From positions 1 to 64,000 of the forward strand of contig JAXFJE010000014.1 in NCBI GenBank assembly GCA_034168985.1: a stretch of DNA of 64,000 bases. The letters are read 5' to 3'. A program made the position numbers and the translations under genes. The notes under the pieces are model-generated. The model saw only the letters and a program-made list of their open reading frames with translations, did no database searches and was not told where the DNA came from. The DNA comes from JALEVB01 sp022768265 (GTDB taxonomy: Bacteria > Bacillota_I > Bacilli_A > Erysipelotrichales > Erysipelotrichaceae). Below are positions 15,837 to 23,247 of this stretch, in pieces; positions within the stretch are counted from its first letter, which is position 1; each line of letters opens with the position of its first letter.

Positions 15837-17876
15837 ATGAAATTTACATTTAAACCTAGTCCTAACTATCGTGATGCGCAAAGTACCAATGGTATCATGC
15901 GTGATCTTACTATAGGGCTATTAGTTGTTTTCGCCTTTTCATTATTTTATTATGCAACAGGTGAAAATTTAGGTGCAAGCTATGCTTTAAGAGCATGTGG
16001 TTTATTGGCTACAGCAGTAATCAGTGCTTTGGTTACAGAAGCTATTTACTTTGCAATTGCGAAACAACCAATCGTCAAATCGATCAAGAATTCATTTGGC
16101 TGGGTTACAGCGATCATCTTAACTTTGATGTGTCCAATTAATATCAGTTATTATGCATTGGCTGTAAGTACGATCTTAGCCATTATCTTTGGTAAATTAG
16201 TATTTGGCGGTTTTGGGCAAAATATTTTTAACCCCGCAGCTTTAGGTCGTGCAATCATCATGGCAAGCTTTGCTGGTAGCGTTGCTGCTGACTTTGCAAC
16301 TAGTGCTACACCAACAGCTAGTTTTGCAGCTGGTGGTTGGTTGATGTCAAATGAAACCTTCAATAGTTTCATTGCACAATTTGGTGGCTTAGGTGAATTG
16401 TTCATCGGTAGATATCCAGGCGCTATGGGTGAAACTAGTGCATTGGTCATCTTATTAGTAGGAGCATTCTTAGCATATCGTAAAGTTATCGATTGGAAAG
16501 TACCAGTAGCATATTTAGGTACGATCTTGGTTGCTACTTTAGGTATTGCTTTAGTAAATGGTCAAGGTATGTGGTATCCACTTTTCCACTTATTAACTGG
16601 TGGGGTAATGTTTGGTGCTATCTTCATGCTTACAGATCCAGTAACAAATCCAACAAGCAGTGCTGGAAGAGTTATGTTTGGTATCGGTGCAGCTTTCTTT
16701 ACCTTATTGATCAGAATCAAAGGTAACCTACCAGAAGGGGTACTATATTCAATCTTATTGATGAATATGTTGACACCATTGATCGAAAGAATTACTACAG
16801 GTAATCAAATTAAAATTGCGAAGAAAAATTTACGTAATGTATTGATCGTTCTAATTGGCTGTTTAGCTATCATCTTAGGGGTAAGCACAACGTTAGAAGC
16901 TAAAGAAATTAGCATCAATGCACCAGTTGAAGATATCGAAGGTATCGAAGGTGTTGCTAAAGGCTTTGGTGGCGATGTTAAAGTTACTGTTGCTACAGAT
17001 GCAAGCGGTAATATTACTAAGATCGTAGCTACAGGTGATGCTGAAACACCAGGTCTAGGATTAGAAGTAATTAATAAATTTAATAGTGAAGGTGCTGCTA
17101 AGTTTGAAGGTGTTGCTTTGGCAGATGCCGATTTTGATAGCGTTGATATGGTTTCTGGTTCAACGATCACTTCTAAAGCATTGGTTGAAGCATTGAAACA
17201 AACTCAAGGTGGTAATGCTGGAACAGGTGCTGCTGTTGAAGAAACAAGTGCACCAGCGGAAGAAATTGAAGGTATCGAAGGTGTTGCTAAAGGTTTTGGT
17301 GGCGATGTTAAAGTTACCGTTGCCACTGATGATGCCGGTATCATTACCAAGATCGTTGCTAGTGGTGATGCTGAAACACCAGGATTAGGGCTAGCAGTCA
17401 TTGATCAATTTAATAGTGAAGACTTTGCTCAGTTTGAAGGTATTGCTTTAACAGAAGCTGATTTTGATAGCTTGGATATGGTAACTGGTTCAACCGTTAC
17501 TTCTAAAGCAATCATCGAAGCATTGAAACAAACACAAGGCGGAAGCGTAGAAGCTCCGCAAGAAACAGCTGCATCTGCTGCTGGTACTGAAGTTGAAGGT
17601 GTTGCCAAAGGCTATGGCGGTGATGTTGTGGTAACTATCGTTTTAGATGAAGCTGGCAATATCACTAGTGTTACAGCTGTGGGCGAAAATGAAACTGCAG
17701 GCCTAGGTTTAGACGCTATTGAAAAATTTAATAGCGAAGATTTCAAAAATTTTGAAGGTCAATTATTAGCTGATGTTGATTTTTCAAGCATTGATGTAGT
17801 AACTGGTTCAACAATGACCAGTAATGCCGTAATTGAAGCGGCTACAGCTGCCCAAGAAATGGCAGCTCAACAATAG
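15837..17876 (+). CDS. rnfD: RnfD fused to three tandem FMN-binding domains
   Basis: RnfD is a polytopic membrane subunit with covalently bound FMN. Residues 1 to about 345 are a normal RnfD: an N-terminal SPNYRD, about nine membrane segments, the segment FATSATPT (Thr158, in the position of the flavinylated SGAT of other RnfD proteins), and GAMGETSALVIL. Normal RnfD ends there; here a last membrane segment leads into three FMN_bind-type domains (about 368-460, 478-570, 588-672), each ending in a predicted flavinylation site: SGST (Thr443), TGST (Thr553), TGST (Thr659). Repeats 1 and 2 agree at 74 of 92 positions by eye and lie 330 nt apart; repeat 3 is more diverged. Linkers are Ala/Glu/Thr rich. 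The fusion is continuous in frame, 13 nt before rnfG. Confidence 0.93.
   Translation: MKFTFKPSPNYRDAQSTNGIMRDLTIGLLVVFAFSLFYYATGENLGASYALRACGLLATAVISALVTEAIYFAIAKQPIVKSIKNSFGWVTAIILTLMCPINISYYALAVSTILAIIFGKLVFGGFGQNIFNPAALGRAIIMASFAGSVAADFATSATPTASFAAGGWLMSNETFNSFIAQFGGLGELFIGRYPGAMGETSALVILLVGAFLAYRKVIDWKVPVAYLGTILVATLGIALVNGQGMWYPLFHLLTGGVMFGAIFMLTDPVTNPTSSAGRVMFGIGAAFFTLLIRIKGNLPEGVLYSILLMNMLTPLIERITTGNQIKIAKKNLRNVLIVLIGCLAIILGVSTTLEAKEISINAPVEDIEGIEGVAKGFGGDVKVTVATDASGNITKIVATGDAETPGLGLEVINKFNSEGAAKFEGVALADADFDSVDMVSGSTITSKALVEALKQTQGGNAGTGAAVEETSAPAEEIEGIEGVAKGFGGDVKVTVATDDAGIITKIVASGDAETPGLGLAVIDQFNSEDFAQFEGIALTEADFDSLDMVTGSTVTSKAIIEALKQTQGGSVEAPQETAASAAGTEVEGVAKGYGGDVVVTIVLDEAGNITSVTAVGENETAGLGLDAIEKFNSEDFKNFEGQLLADVDFSSIDVVTGSTMTSNAVIEAATAAQEMAAQQ
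16938..17838 (+). repeat. Three direct repeats coding FMN-binding domains in rnfD
   Basis: The repeat units begin at about 16938, 17268 and 17586, with steps of 330 and 318 nt. Units 1 and 2 are nearly identical over long DNA stretches (for example GGTGTTGCTAAAGG and GGTGATGCTGAAACACCAGG), which points to recent duplication; unit 3 is older or faster evolving. Confidence 0.9.
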
Positions 17877-17889
17877 GGAGGATACAACA

Positions 17890-18831
17890 ATGAAAAAGAT
17901 TGCATATTTGACTTGTTTCTTAGCTATTGTATGTGCTGTTGCAGGTGGCGCTTTAACAATGGTTAACAATATGACAGCTCCGATCATTGACTCTATGGCG
18001 ATCGAAGCAGAAAAAGCTAATTTAGAATTGATTTATCCAGGAGCTGAATTTGCCGAAGTAGAAAATACTGATGATACAGGTTTGATCTTAGGTATTTATG
18101 AAGCTAGTGGCAAAGGCTATGTTTATAAATTACAAAATACGGGATATGCAAGTACTCCATATCAATTTTTGATTGCATTTAATATGGATGGTACAGTAGG
18201 TGGATATAAGATGTTGTCTTCAAATGAAACTAGCGGTTTCGGGGCTAGAGCATGGGAAGCAGATTATACAAACAGCATCTTAGCCTTAACTTCTAGCGAT
18301 GCATTCCCATTACTATCTGGTGCTACAGTTACTACCACAGGGGTAGTTGAAGCTATTGATGCTGCAAAAGCTCATTTTAATGGTTTACAAGGCATCGAAT
18401 ATGATGAAAATGCAGTAGCTGAAGCTCCAGCATTAGCAACAGGAAATCCCGTTGCTTTAAATAGTGATCTAAGTGCCTATAATGCAACGATCGAAAACGA
18501 AGCTGCTGATGGTGATATGGTTACATATACCGTTAAAGTTGGTGGCTATGGTTTAGTTGCACCAGAAGCTAGTGCATCAGGTCACGAATATCAAGAAAAT
18601 ATTTTTGAAATTGTAGTAAATAAAGCAGATGGTACTATCGATAGCATGAGCATGACTCAATTTGGGGATACTCAAGGTATTGGTGATAAAGCTGACACTG
18701 CAGAATACTATGATTTATTTAAAGGGGCAACGATTGACAGTAGCGTAGACACCGTTACTTCTGCAACTTACACAAGTACATCAGCAATCGCTGCAGCACA
18801 AGCTGCCTTAAATGCGGCAGCAGGACAATAG
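17890..18831 (+). CDS. rnfG: RnfG with a second FMN-binding-like domain
   Basis: RnfG is a membrane-anchored subunit that carries covalent FMN on the outer face. The 313-residue protein has an N-terminal membrane anchor (about 4-24), a first FMN_bind domain with the classic SGAT site (Thr146 in SGATVTTTG), and, unlike the usual single-domain protein of about 200 residues, a second C-terminal domain (about 190-313) that ends in TSATYTS (Thr293). The second site lacks the glycine of SGAT, so whether ApbE modifies it is uncertain. The ATG at 17890 follows GGGAGG; the longer in-frame reading from 17833 overlaps rnfD and is rejected. rnfE follows after 13 nt. Confidence 0.93.
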   Translation: MKKIAYLTCFLAIVCAVAGGALTMVNNMTAPIIDSMAIEAEKANLELIYPGAEFAEVENTDDTGLILGIYEASGKGYVYKLQNTGYASTPYQFLIAFNMDGTVGGYKMLSSNETSGFGARAWEADYTNSILALTSSDAFPLLSGATVTTTGVVEAIDAAKAHFNGLQGIEYDENAVAEAPALATGNPVALNSDLSAYNATIENEAADGDMVTYTVKVGGYGLVAPEASASGHEYQENIFEIVVNKADGTIDSMSMTQFGDTQGIGDKADTAEYYDLFKGATIDSSVDTVTSATYTSTSAIAAAQAALNAAAGQ

Positions 18832-18844
18832 GAGGGCAAAGACC

Positions 18845-19489
18845 GTGAGTAAGAATAAGTCTAGTTTTTCTAAAGGCCTAATTACAGAAAATCCAGTTTT
18901 TGGTTTATATTTAGGTATTTGTTCTACATTAGCCATTTCTACAAGCTTAAACAACGCTTTAGGAATGGGTGTAGCGGTAATTTTTGTATTAACTTTTTCT
19001 AATGTTATCATTTCTTTGATGCGTAACATCATTCCTAATGAAATTAGAATTCCAGTATATATCGTTATCATTGCTACATTGGTTACGATCGTTGAAATGT
19101 TGATCCATGCATACGCACCAAGCTTATATACTGCTTTAGGCGCATTCATTAGTTTGATCGTGGTAAACTGTATCATCCTAGGTCGTGCGGAAGCATTTGC
19201 AAGCAAAAATGGTGTGGCAGCAAGCTTTATGGATGGAATTAGCATGGGTGTAGGTTATACTTTAAGCTTAGTTGTAATTTCATTGATCAGACAAATCTTA
19301 GGTACAGGGGTTCTTAGCTTAGCTAATCCATTTACCGATGCAACGATCTTTAGTTTCACGATCATTCCTGAACAATATATTATTTCAATGTTTAAAGATC
19401 CTACTGGCGCATTCTTAACATTTGCATGCTGTGCAGCGGCATTAAGCGCTTATGTTAACAGCAAGAAAAAGAAGGAGGCTAGCAAATAA
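18845..19489 (+). CDS. rnfE: Rnf complex subunit RnfE
   Basis: RnfE is an integral membrane subunit paralogous to RnfA (and NqrD); together they bind an intramembrane [2Fe-2S] cluster. The 214-residue protein has six predicted membrane segments and the two conserved cysteine sites, LGICSTLA and IVVNCIIL, followed by GRAEAFA. I chose the GTG start at 18845 because GGAGGG (18831-18836) lies 8 nt upstream and family members begin with a short basic stretch; an ATG at 18812 lies within rnfG. The stop codon overlaps the rnfA start by one base. Confidence 0.95.
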   Translation: MSKNKSSFSKGLITENPVFGLYLGICSTLAISTSLNNALGMGVAVIFVLTFSNVIISLMRNIIPNEIRIPVYIVIIATLVTIVEMLIHAYAPSLYTALGAFISLIVVNCIILGRAEAFASKNGVAASFMDGISMGVGYTLSLVVISLIRQILGTGVLSLANPFTDATIFSFTIIPEQYIISMFKDPTGAFLTFACCAAALSAYVNSKKKKEASK

Positions 19490-20061
19490 TGGAATTAGTT
19501 TCAATGTTTATTGCAGCTGTATTGATCAATAATATCGTATTGACCAAGTTCTTAGGTATGTGTCCTTTCTTAGGGGTTTCTAAGAAAATGAGCTCTGCTT
19601 TAGGAATGGGAGCTGCTGTTATCTTTGTAATCTTTGGTGCATCATTAATTTCGTATGGCTTATATTATCTAGTTTTGGTTCCTTTAAAATTAGAATATAT
19701 GCAATTGATAACTTTTATCTTAGTAATTGCTTCATTCGTACAATTTGTTGAAATGGTCATTAAAAAATATTCTCCAGCATTATATAAATCACTAGGAGTT
19801 TATTTACCATTGATCACAACTAACTGTACCGTGCTATACGTTGCACAACAAAATATTTCTTCTAGTTATACATTAGTAGAAACAATTGTTAACTCTATTG
19901 CAGTTCCTACAGGCTTTTTGATGGTTTTAGTTATTTTCGCTGCAGTACGCGAAAGATTAGAATCAGCAGATATCCCTGAATGCTTCAAAGGTAATCCAAT
20001 TGCCCTTATTTGCGCTGCTACAATGGCTTTAGCATTTACTGCTTTTGCTGGATTGGTATAG
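19489..20061 (+). CDS. rnfA: Rnf complex subunit RnfA
   Basis: RnfA is the partner of RnfE in the membrane core. The 190 residues are full length with six membrane segments and the two family cysteine sites: FLGMCPFLGVS (about 23-33) and TTNCTVLYVA (about 108-117). RBS AAGGAGG is inside the end of rnfE. The next gene starts one base after the stop. Nothing in this subunit departs from the family, so the membrane core of the complex looks intact. Confidence 0.96.
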   Translation: MELVSMFIAAVLINNIVLTKFLGMCPFLGVSKKMSSALGMGAAVIFVIFGASLISYGLYYLVLVPLKLEYMQLITFILVIASFVQFVEMVIKKYSPALYKSLGVYLPLITTNCTVLYVAQQNISSSYTLVETIVNSIAVPTGFLMVLVIFAAVRERLESADIPECFKGNPIALICAATMALAFTAFAGLV

Positions 20062-20062
20062 G

Positions 20063-20251
20063 ATGCAATATCTTTACGGAATTCTTTTTGGGCTATTCAT
20101 TGGTGGAATTTATGCTTGCTTGTACTACATGAACCATAAAACGCCAATGCCAAAAGGATGTGAAAATTTAAAAGCTGAATGTGACGGATGTAAGATTACT
20201 TCTTGTGATATGCATCCATCACATGATATAAAGGAGACAGACAATGATTAA
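20063..20251 (+). CDS. Small cysteine-rich membrane protein in the rnf operon (NqrM-like layout)
   Basis: The 62-residue protein is not a standard Rnf subunit and I do not recognise a named family. It has one N-terminal membrane segment (about 3-20), then a short soluble tail with four cysteines in GCENLKAECDGCKITSCD plus histidines (HPSH). That layout resembles NqrM, the small one-span cysteine-rich factor needed to mature the Fe site of Na+-NQR, whose NqrD/E are homologous to RnfA/E. It sits directly after rnfA (1-nt gap) and overlaps rnfB by 8 nt. I therefore infer a metal-delivery or assembly role for the RnfA/E cluster. An ATG at 20045 overlaps rnfA and lacks an RBS. Confidence 0.75.
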   Translation: MQYLYGILFGLFIGGIYACLYYMNHKTPMPKGCENLKAECDGCKITSCDMHPSHDIKETDND

Positions 20252-20513
20252 TGCAATAATTATGATGCTAGTCGTTGGTGGATTAATGGGATTGATCTTG
20301 GGTGTTAGTGATAAGGTCTTCTATGTTGAACCTGATACAAGAGTTGAAGATGTAACTAAGATGTTACCAGGTTATAACTGTGGAGGTTGTGGTTATCCAG
20401 GATGTTCAGGATTAGCAGAAGCTTTGGTTAATAAAGAAGCTGAAGTTACGAATTGTAAACCTTCAAATCCTCAACAAAAAGAAGCTATTAAAGAATACTT
20501 AGCTACACATTAA
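20244..20513 (+). CDS. rnfB: Minimal RnfB (membrane anchor plus one Fe-S domain)
   Basis: RnfB normally receives electrons from or gives them to ferredoxin and has an N-terminal membrane helix, a four-cysteine Fe-S domain and several ferredoxin-type [4Fe-4S] repeats (about 190-330 residues). This one has only 89 residues: helix (about 3-22), then CGGCGYPGC with a fourth Cys in TNCKPSN, and stops right after it. A strong terminator begins at the stop codon and no ferredoxin domain is found downstream in any frame, so this is not a frameshift. The complex must use another ferredoxin-like partner or another donor. RBS AAGGAGA is 8 nt upstream. Confidence 0.88.
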   Translation: MINAIIMMLVVGGLMGLILGVSDKVFYVEPDTRVEDVTKMLPGYNCGGCGYPGCSGLAEALVNKEAEVTNCKPSNPQQKEAIKEYLATH

Positions 20514-20539
20514 GACTTCAGATAATGAAGTCTTTTTTT
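20512..20539 (+). terminator. Terminator of the rnf operon
   Basis: The 9-bp stem AAGACTTCA / TGAAGTCTT is followed by a T-run (20533-20539). It begins inside the rnfB stop codon. Confidence 0.9.
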
Positions 20540-20573
20540 GATAAGGACATTAACCGAAAAAGGAATATATCTA

Positions 20574-21308
20574 TTGGTGATGTTAATGAAAAAACTATGG
20601 ATAAAATGGCTATTGATCTTTTTAGTTACCTTATTACTGGTTGGGGCAGATATCTTGTTGTTACAATTAATCTCTAGTCAACAATTAAAAATGACTAATG
20701 TCTATGTGGCAACGCATGATATTCTGCCAAGGACCTGCATCAAAGAAGAGGATATTGGTGTAATTAAAATCCCGTTAAACTATGTTGATGATAAAGCTTT
20801 TGTCACTAAAGAAGATATTTTAGGCAAATATACGGACATTCAAGGTAAGATTCCCAAAGGTTCATTATTTTATAAAACCATGCTGTTTAAACAAGAGGAT
20901 CTAGCCGATTATCCAACGACGAAATTACATGATGGGCAGATGGCATACTCGCTAAATGTTAATGTTAATGAACTAGCAGGAAATACCATTAGTGAAGATC
21001 AAAGAATCGATCTATATGTGACACTTAATCTTGCTAATAACACTTGTATTGTTGATAAACTAATTGCTAATGCCAGGGTACTAAGCATAAGAGATAACAA
21101 AGGCTTTAATATTACGCATCCTAAGTCGACCAAGGTTCCTAGTGTGATAATCTTTGCCGTTGATGAAAAAAGTGTTAAGTATTTGGCTAAAGCCGAAAAA
21201 ATGGGAACGATCAAATTATTAGCTTCTAGCGAAAGTTATAGTAATCAAGAGGCAACACTAAATCAGGAATCACAGCTTTTAACTTATTTAGATGAATTAC
21301 CAGAATAA
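20574..21308 (+). CDS. Orphan CpaB/RcpC-like SAF-domain protein
   Basis: This is a predicted membrane-anchored protein of about 244 residues with one N-terminal helix (about 10-30) and an SAF domain (about 35-105: VYVATHDILPRTCIKEEDI, FVTKEDILGKY, IPKGSLFYKTML) followed by an RcpC-like region. This is the layout of CpaB/RcpC, which helps assemble Flp/Tad pili outside the membrane. No other tad/flp gene is nearby, so it is an orphan and the pilus role is uncertain. The start is unclear: AAGGA at 20560 best serves the TTG at 20574 or GTG at 20577; ATG codons at 20580 and 20586 are alternatives. Confidence 0.7.
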   Translation: MVMLMKKLWIKWLLIFLVTLLLVGADILLLQLISSQQLKMTNVYVATHDILPRTCIKEEDIGVIKIPLNYVDDKAFVTKEDILGKYTDIQGKIPKGSLFYKTMLFKQEDLADYPTTKLHDGQMAYSLNVNVNELAGNTISEDQRIDLYVTLNLANNTCIVDKLIANARVLSIRDNKGFNITHPKSTKVPSVIIFAVDEKSVKYLAKAEKMGTIKLLASSESYSNQEATLNQESQLLTYLDELPE

Positions 21309-21332
21309 TTTAAAAAATTTTTTAAAAAACTA

Positions 21333-21361
21333 TTTACAAATAGTTCAATTCATTCTATAAT
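21333..21361 (+). promoter_or_regulatory. Promoter of tRNA-His
   Basis: TTTACA (21333-21338) and a perfect TATAAT (21356-21361) are 17 nt apart, 11 nt before the mature tRNA end. Confidence 0.8.
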
Positions 21362-21372
21362 AATAAAGCTAT

Positions 21373-21450
21373 GGCGGTTGTGGTGAAGTTGGTTAACACT
21401 CTAGATTGTGGCTCTAGCACTCGCGGGTTCGAGTCCCGTCAATCGCCCCA
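21373..21450 (+). tRNA. tRNA-His (GTG)
   Basis: The cloverleaf is complete. The acceptor GCGGTTG pairs with CAATCGC, preceded by G-1 (21373) opposite discriminator C73, the identity element of tRNA-His. The anticodon stem is CTAGA/TCTAG around the loop TTGTGGC, so the anticodon is GTG (21408-21410). The T arm is GCGGG TTCGAGT CCCGT, and CCA is encoded. A single tRNA with its own promoter and terminator. Confidence 0.97.
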
Positions 21451-21461
21451 TTAGTTAATTG

Positions 21462-21488
21462 AAGGATTTCTTACGAAATCCTTTTTTT
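21462..21488 (+). terminator. Terminator of tRNA-His
   Basis: The 9-bp stem AAGGATTTC / GAAATCCTT is followed by a T-run. Confidence 0.85.
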
Positions 21489-21649
21489 AGTATTTAGTAG
21501 GTTATATCATGGCAAAATTTTTGCTATATTATCTTCACTTGATTCCTTTTTGGTAAATAACATGGTTACATTGCTTAGCTTACCTAGTTATTGATACTAC
21601 GTGGTTTTTACAATTAGCTAGTGTTATAATATTGTGCGAGGTGTAAAAA

Positions 21650-22489
21650 ATGAAAAAAATAGCTATTATGGTTGATTCAGGCGCTGATATCACTGTAGGT
21701 GAAGCAAAAGAAATGGGTGTTTATGTTGTAAGAATGCCTGTAGTGGTAGACGGTGTAGAATATATCGAAGAAAAAGAAATAAACGATCGGGAAATGGCAA
21801 AGATGATGCGTAATGGAGCGGTTGCTAAAACATCACAGCCATTATTAGGTGAATCGATCAAAATGTGGGAAGCTTTATTAAAAGATTATGATGAAGTTTT
21901 ATTTTTGCCAATTTCTAGTGGTATTAGTGGAACTTATCAAACATCAAGTAGAGCAAGTGAAGCCGATGAATTCAAAGATAAGGTCTTTGTGGTTGATTCT
22001 AAATTTGTTTGTGCTCCAACTAAGGTTTTAATTGGTTTTATCAAACAAATGATCAAGGCGGGGTATGATAGTAAAATGATCAAGGAAAAAGTAGAAAAAG
22101 AAGCAGAATTATTTGCAATCATCGTGCCGGAAGATCTGGTTTATCTAAAACGTGGGGGAAGGATATCTAATGCTGCCGCTATGTTAGGTAATCTTTTAAA
22201 GATCGTCCCTGTCCTAAAAGTTGAAAATGGGGCAATTGATGTGCAAACAAAGGTACGTACTGTTTCTAAAGCACATCAAGTAGCAATGGAAACCGTTGCC
22301 GATGTTGAAAACAAAGATGATTATGTATGGTTAATGTTATCTTGTGATACCGATATTACAAATTATAAAGAGCAGTTTGCAAAAATCTGTGGTTGTGAAG
22401 TAGTTACAGATTCGATCAAAGCTGTTGTAATGTCCCATACAGGTCCAGGTACATTTGCTTGTGGAAGAGTAAAGAAAATCAAGATCTAA
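21650..22489 (+). CDS. DegV family fatty-acid-binding protein
   Basis: DegV/FakB-type proteins bind a fatty acid and present it to the FakA kinase for incorporation into phospholipid. The 279 residues show the family elements: IMVDSGADI (5-13), KTSQPLLGE (about 60-68), LPISSGISGTYQTS (about 86-99, acyl carboxylate-binding loop), LVYLKRGGRISNAAAMLG (about 163-180) and a C-terminal SHTGPGTFACG (about 263-273). No fakA gene is adjacent. The SD is GAGGTG. The upstream 160 nt after the tRNA terminator show a TATAAT (21625-21630) without a clear -35. Confidence 0.92.
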   Translation: MKKIAIMVDSGADITVGEAKEMGVYVVRMPVVVDGVEYIEEKEINDREMAKMMRNGAVAKTSQPLLGESIKMWEALLKDYDEVLFLPISSGISGTYQTSSRASEADEFKDKVFVVDSKFVCAPTKVLIGFIKQMIKAGYDSKMIKEKVEKEAELFAIIVPEDLVYLKRGGRISNAAAMLGNLLKIVPVLKVENGAIDVQTKVRTVSKAHQVAMETVADVENKDDYVWLMLSCDTDITNYKEQFAKICGCEVVTDSIKAVVMSHTGPGTFACGRVKKIKI

Positions 22490-22497
22490 TGTAATTT

Positions 22498-22531
22498 ATA
22501 AATGTTCATCATGATATGAGCATTTATTTTT
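22498..22531 (+). terminator. Terminator of degV
   Basis: The 10-bp stem AAATGTTCAT / ATGAGCATTT with a T-G pair and a 6-nt loop is followed by A-TTTTT. Confidence 0.75.
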
Positions 22532-22570
22532 ATATGATCAATGTTATAATTATGCTAGCAATGGAGATCG

Positions 22571-23236
22571 ATGATGTTAAAAAGAATCCACGATATTAAT
22601 TTTGTAGTTGAAATCAAAAGAAAAAAGATTAAAAATATGTATTTGCGCTTCAATGATAATAAGATCATCGTGAGTGCCCCAACCCATGTAGATCTAACAA
22701 CGATCCTTAATTTTATCGATCTTAAAGCAGAGTGGATATATCAGCAATATCTAAAAAATAGTCAAAAAGTAAAGGCTATCGACTTACAAGCTCAAACGAT
22801 CTATATTCTTGGTAAGAAATATCAGCTCAATGTTTATGAGCATGTTTCAAAGTCGTGGATCTTAAATGATGATGAGCTAAATATTTATCTACGAACATTT
22901 GATGAAAAAAAGCTATTGAAATACCTTGATAAAATCTTAGCTTCTTTATTAGAAATAGCTATCGATCCTTTGATAGCTAAGTGGAATAGTGTTTTTAATT
23001 TAAGGCCAACCATTAAGATCAAAGCTTTAAAAAGCAAGTGGGGGATGTGTTATCATCAAGATAATCTCATCGTTTTATCAACTTATCTTGCCCATAATGA
23101 ATTAAAAGCCATTGATGCGGTCATCTTACATGAATATGTTCATTTTTTGGTGCCTAATCATTCCCCAAATTTTTATCAGATAGTTTATAATTATATGCGG
23201 GATTATGATCATTATAAAAAAATTTTAATTAAATAG
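22571..23236 (+). CDS. YgjP-like metallopeptidase (DUF45)
   Basis: The 221-residue protein matches the YgjP/DUF45 family of predicted zinc metallopeptidases, related to SprT/WLM enzymes. The N-terminal half (about 10-120) is the family beta-rich region (RKKIKNMYLRF, VSAPTHV); the C-terminal half holds KSKWGMCYH (about 155-163) and the zinc-binding HEYVH followed by HSPNFY (about 190-205), giving HExxH with a third ligand. The substrate is unknown. RBS GGAG is 8 nt upstream of the ATG at 22571; a second ATG lies one codon later. It precedes mscS by 11 nt, so they are probably co-transcribed. Confidence 0.85.
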   Translation: MMLKRIHDINFVVEIKRKKIKNMYLRFNDNKIIVSAPTHVDLTTILNFIDLKAEWIYQQYLKNSQKVKAIDLQAQTIYILGKKYQLNVYEHVSKSWILNDDELNIYLRTFDEKKLLKYLDKILASLLEIAIDPLIAKWNSVFNLRPTIKIKALKSKWGMCYHQDNLIVLSTYLAHNELKAIDAVILHEYVHFLVPNHSPNFYQIVYNYMRDYDHYKKILIK

Positions 23237-23247
23237 AAGGGAGTCTT

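Noticed and set aside
16151..17401. Antisense open frames opposite rnfD
   Set aside because: They are shadows of the Ala/Gly-rich repeats, lack ribosome binding sites and show no recognisable motif.
20538..20573. Upstream TTG start for the SAF-domain gene
   Set aside because: It lies inside the rnf terminator T-run and has no ribosome binding site.
20510..20600. Possible frameshift that would extend rnfB into ferredoxin domains
   Set aside because: The three downstream frames contain no CxxCxxC motifs, and an intrinsic terminator starts at the stop codon; the short form looks genuine.
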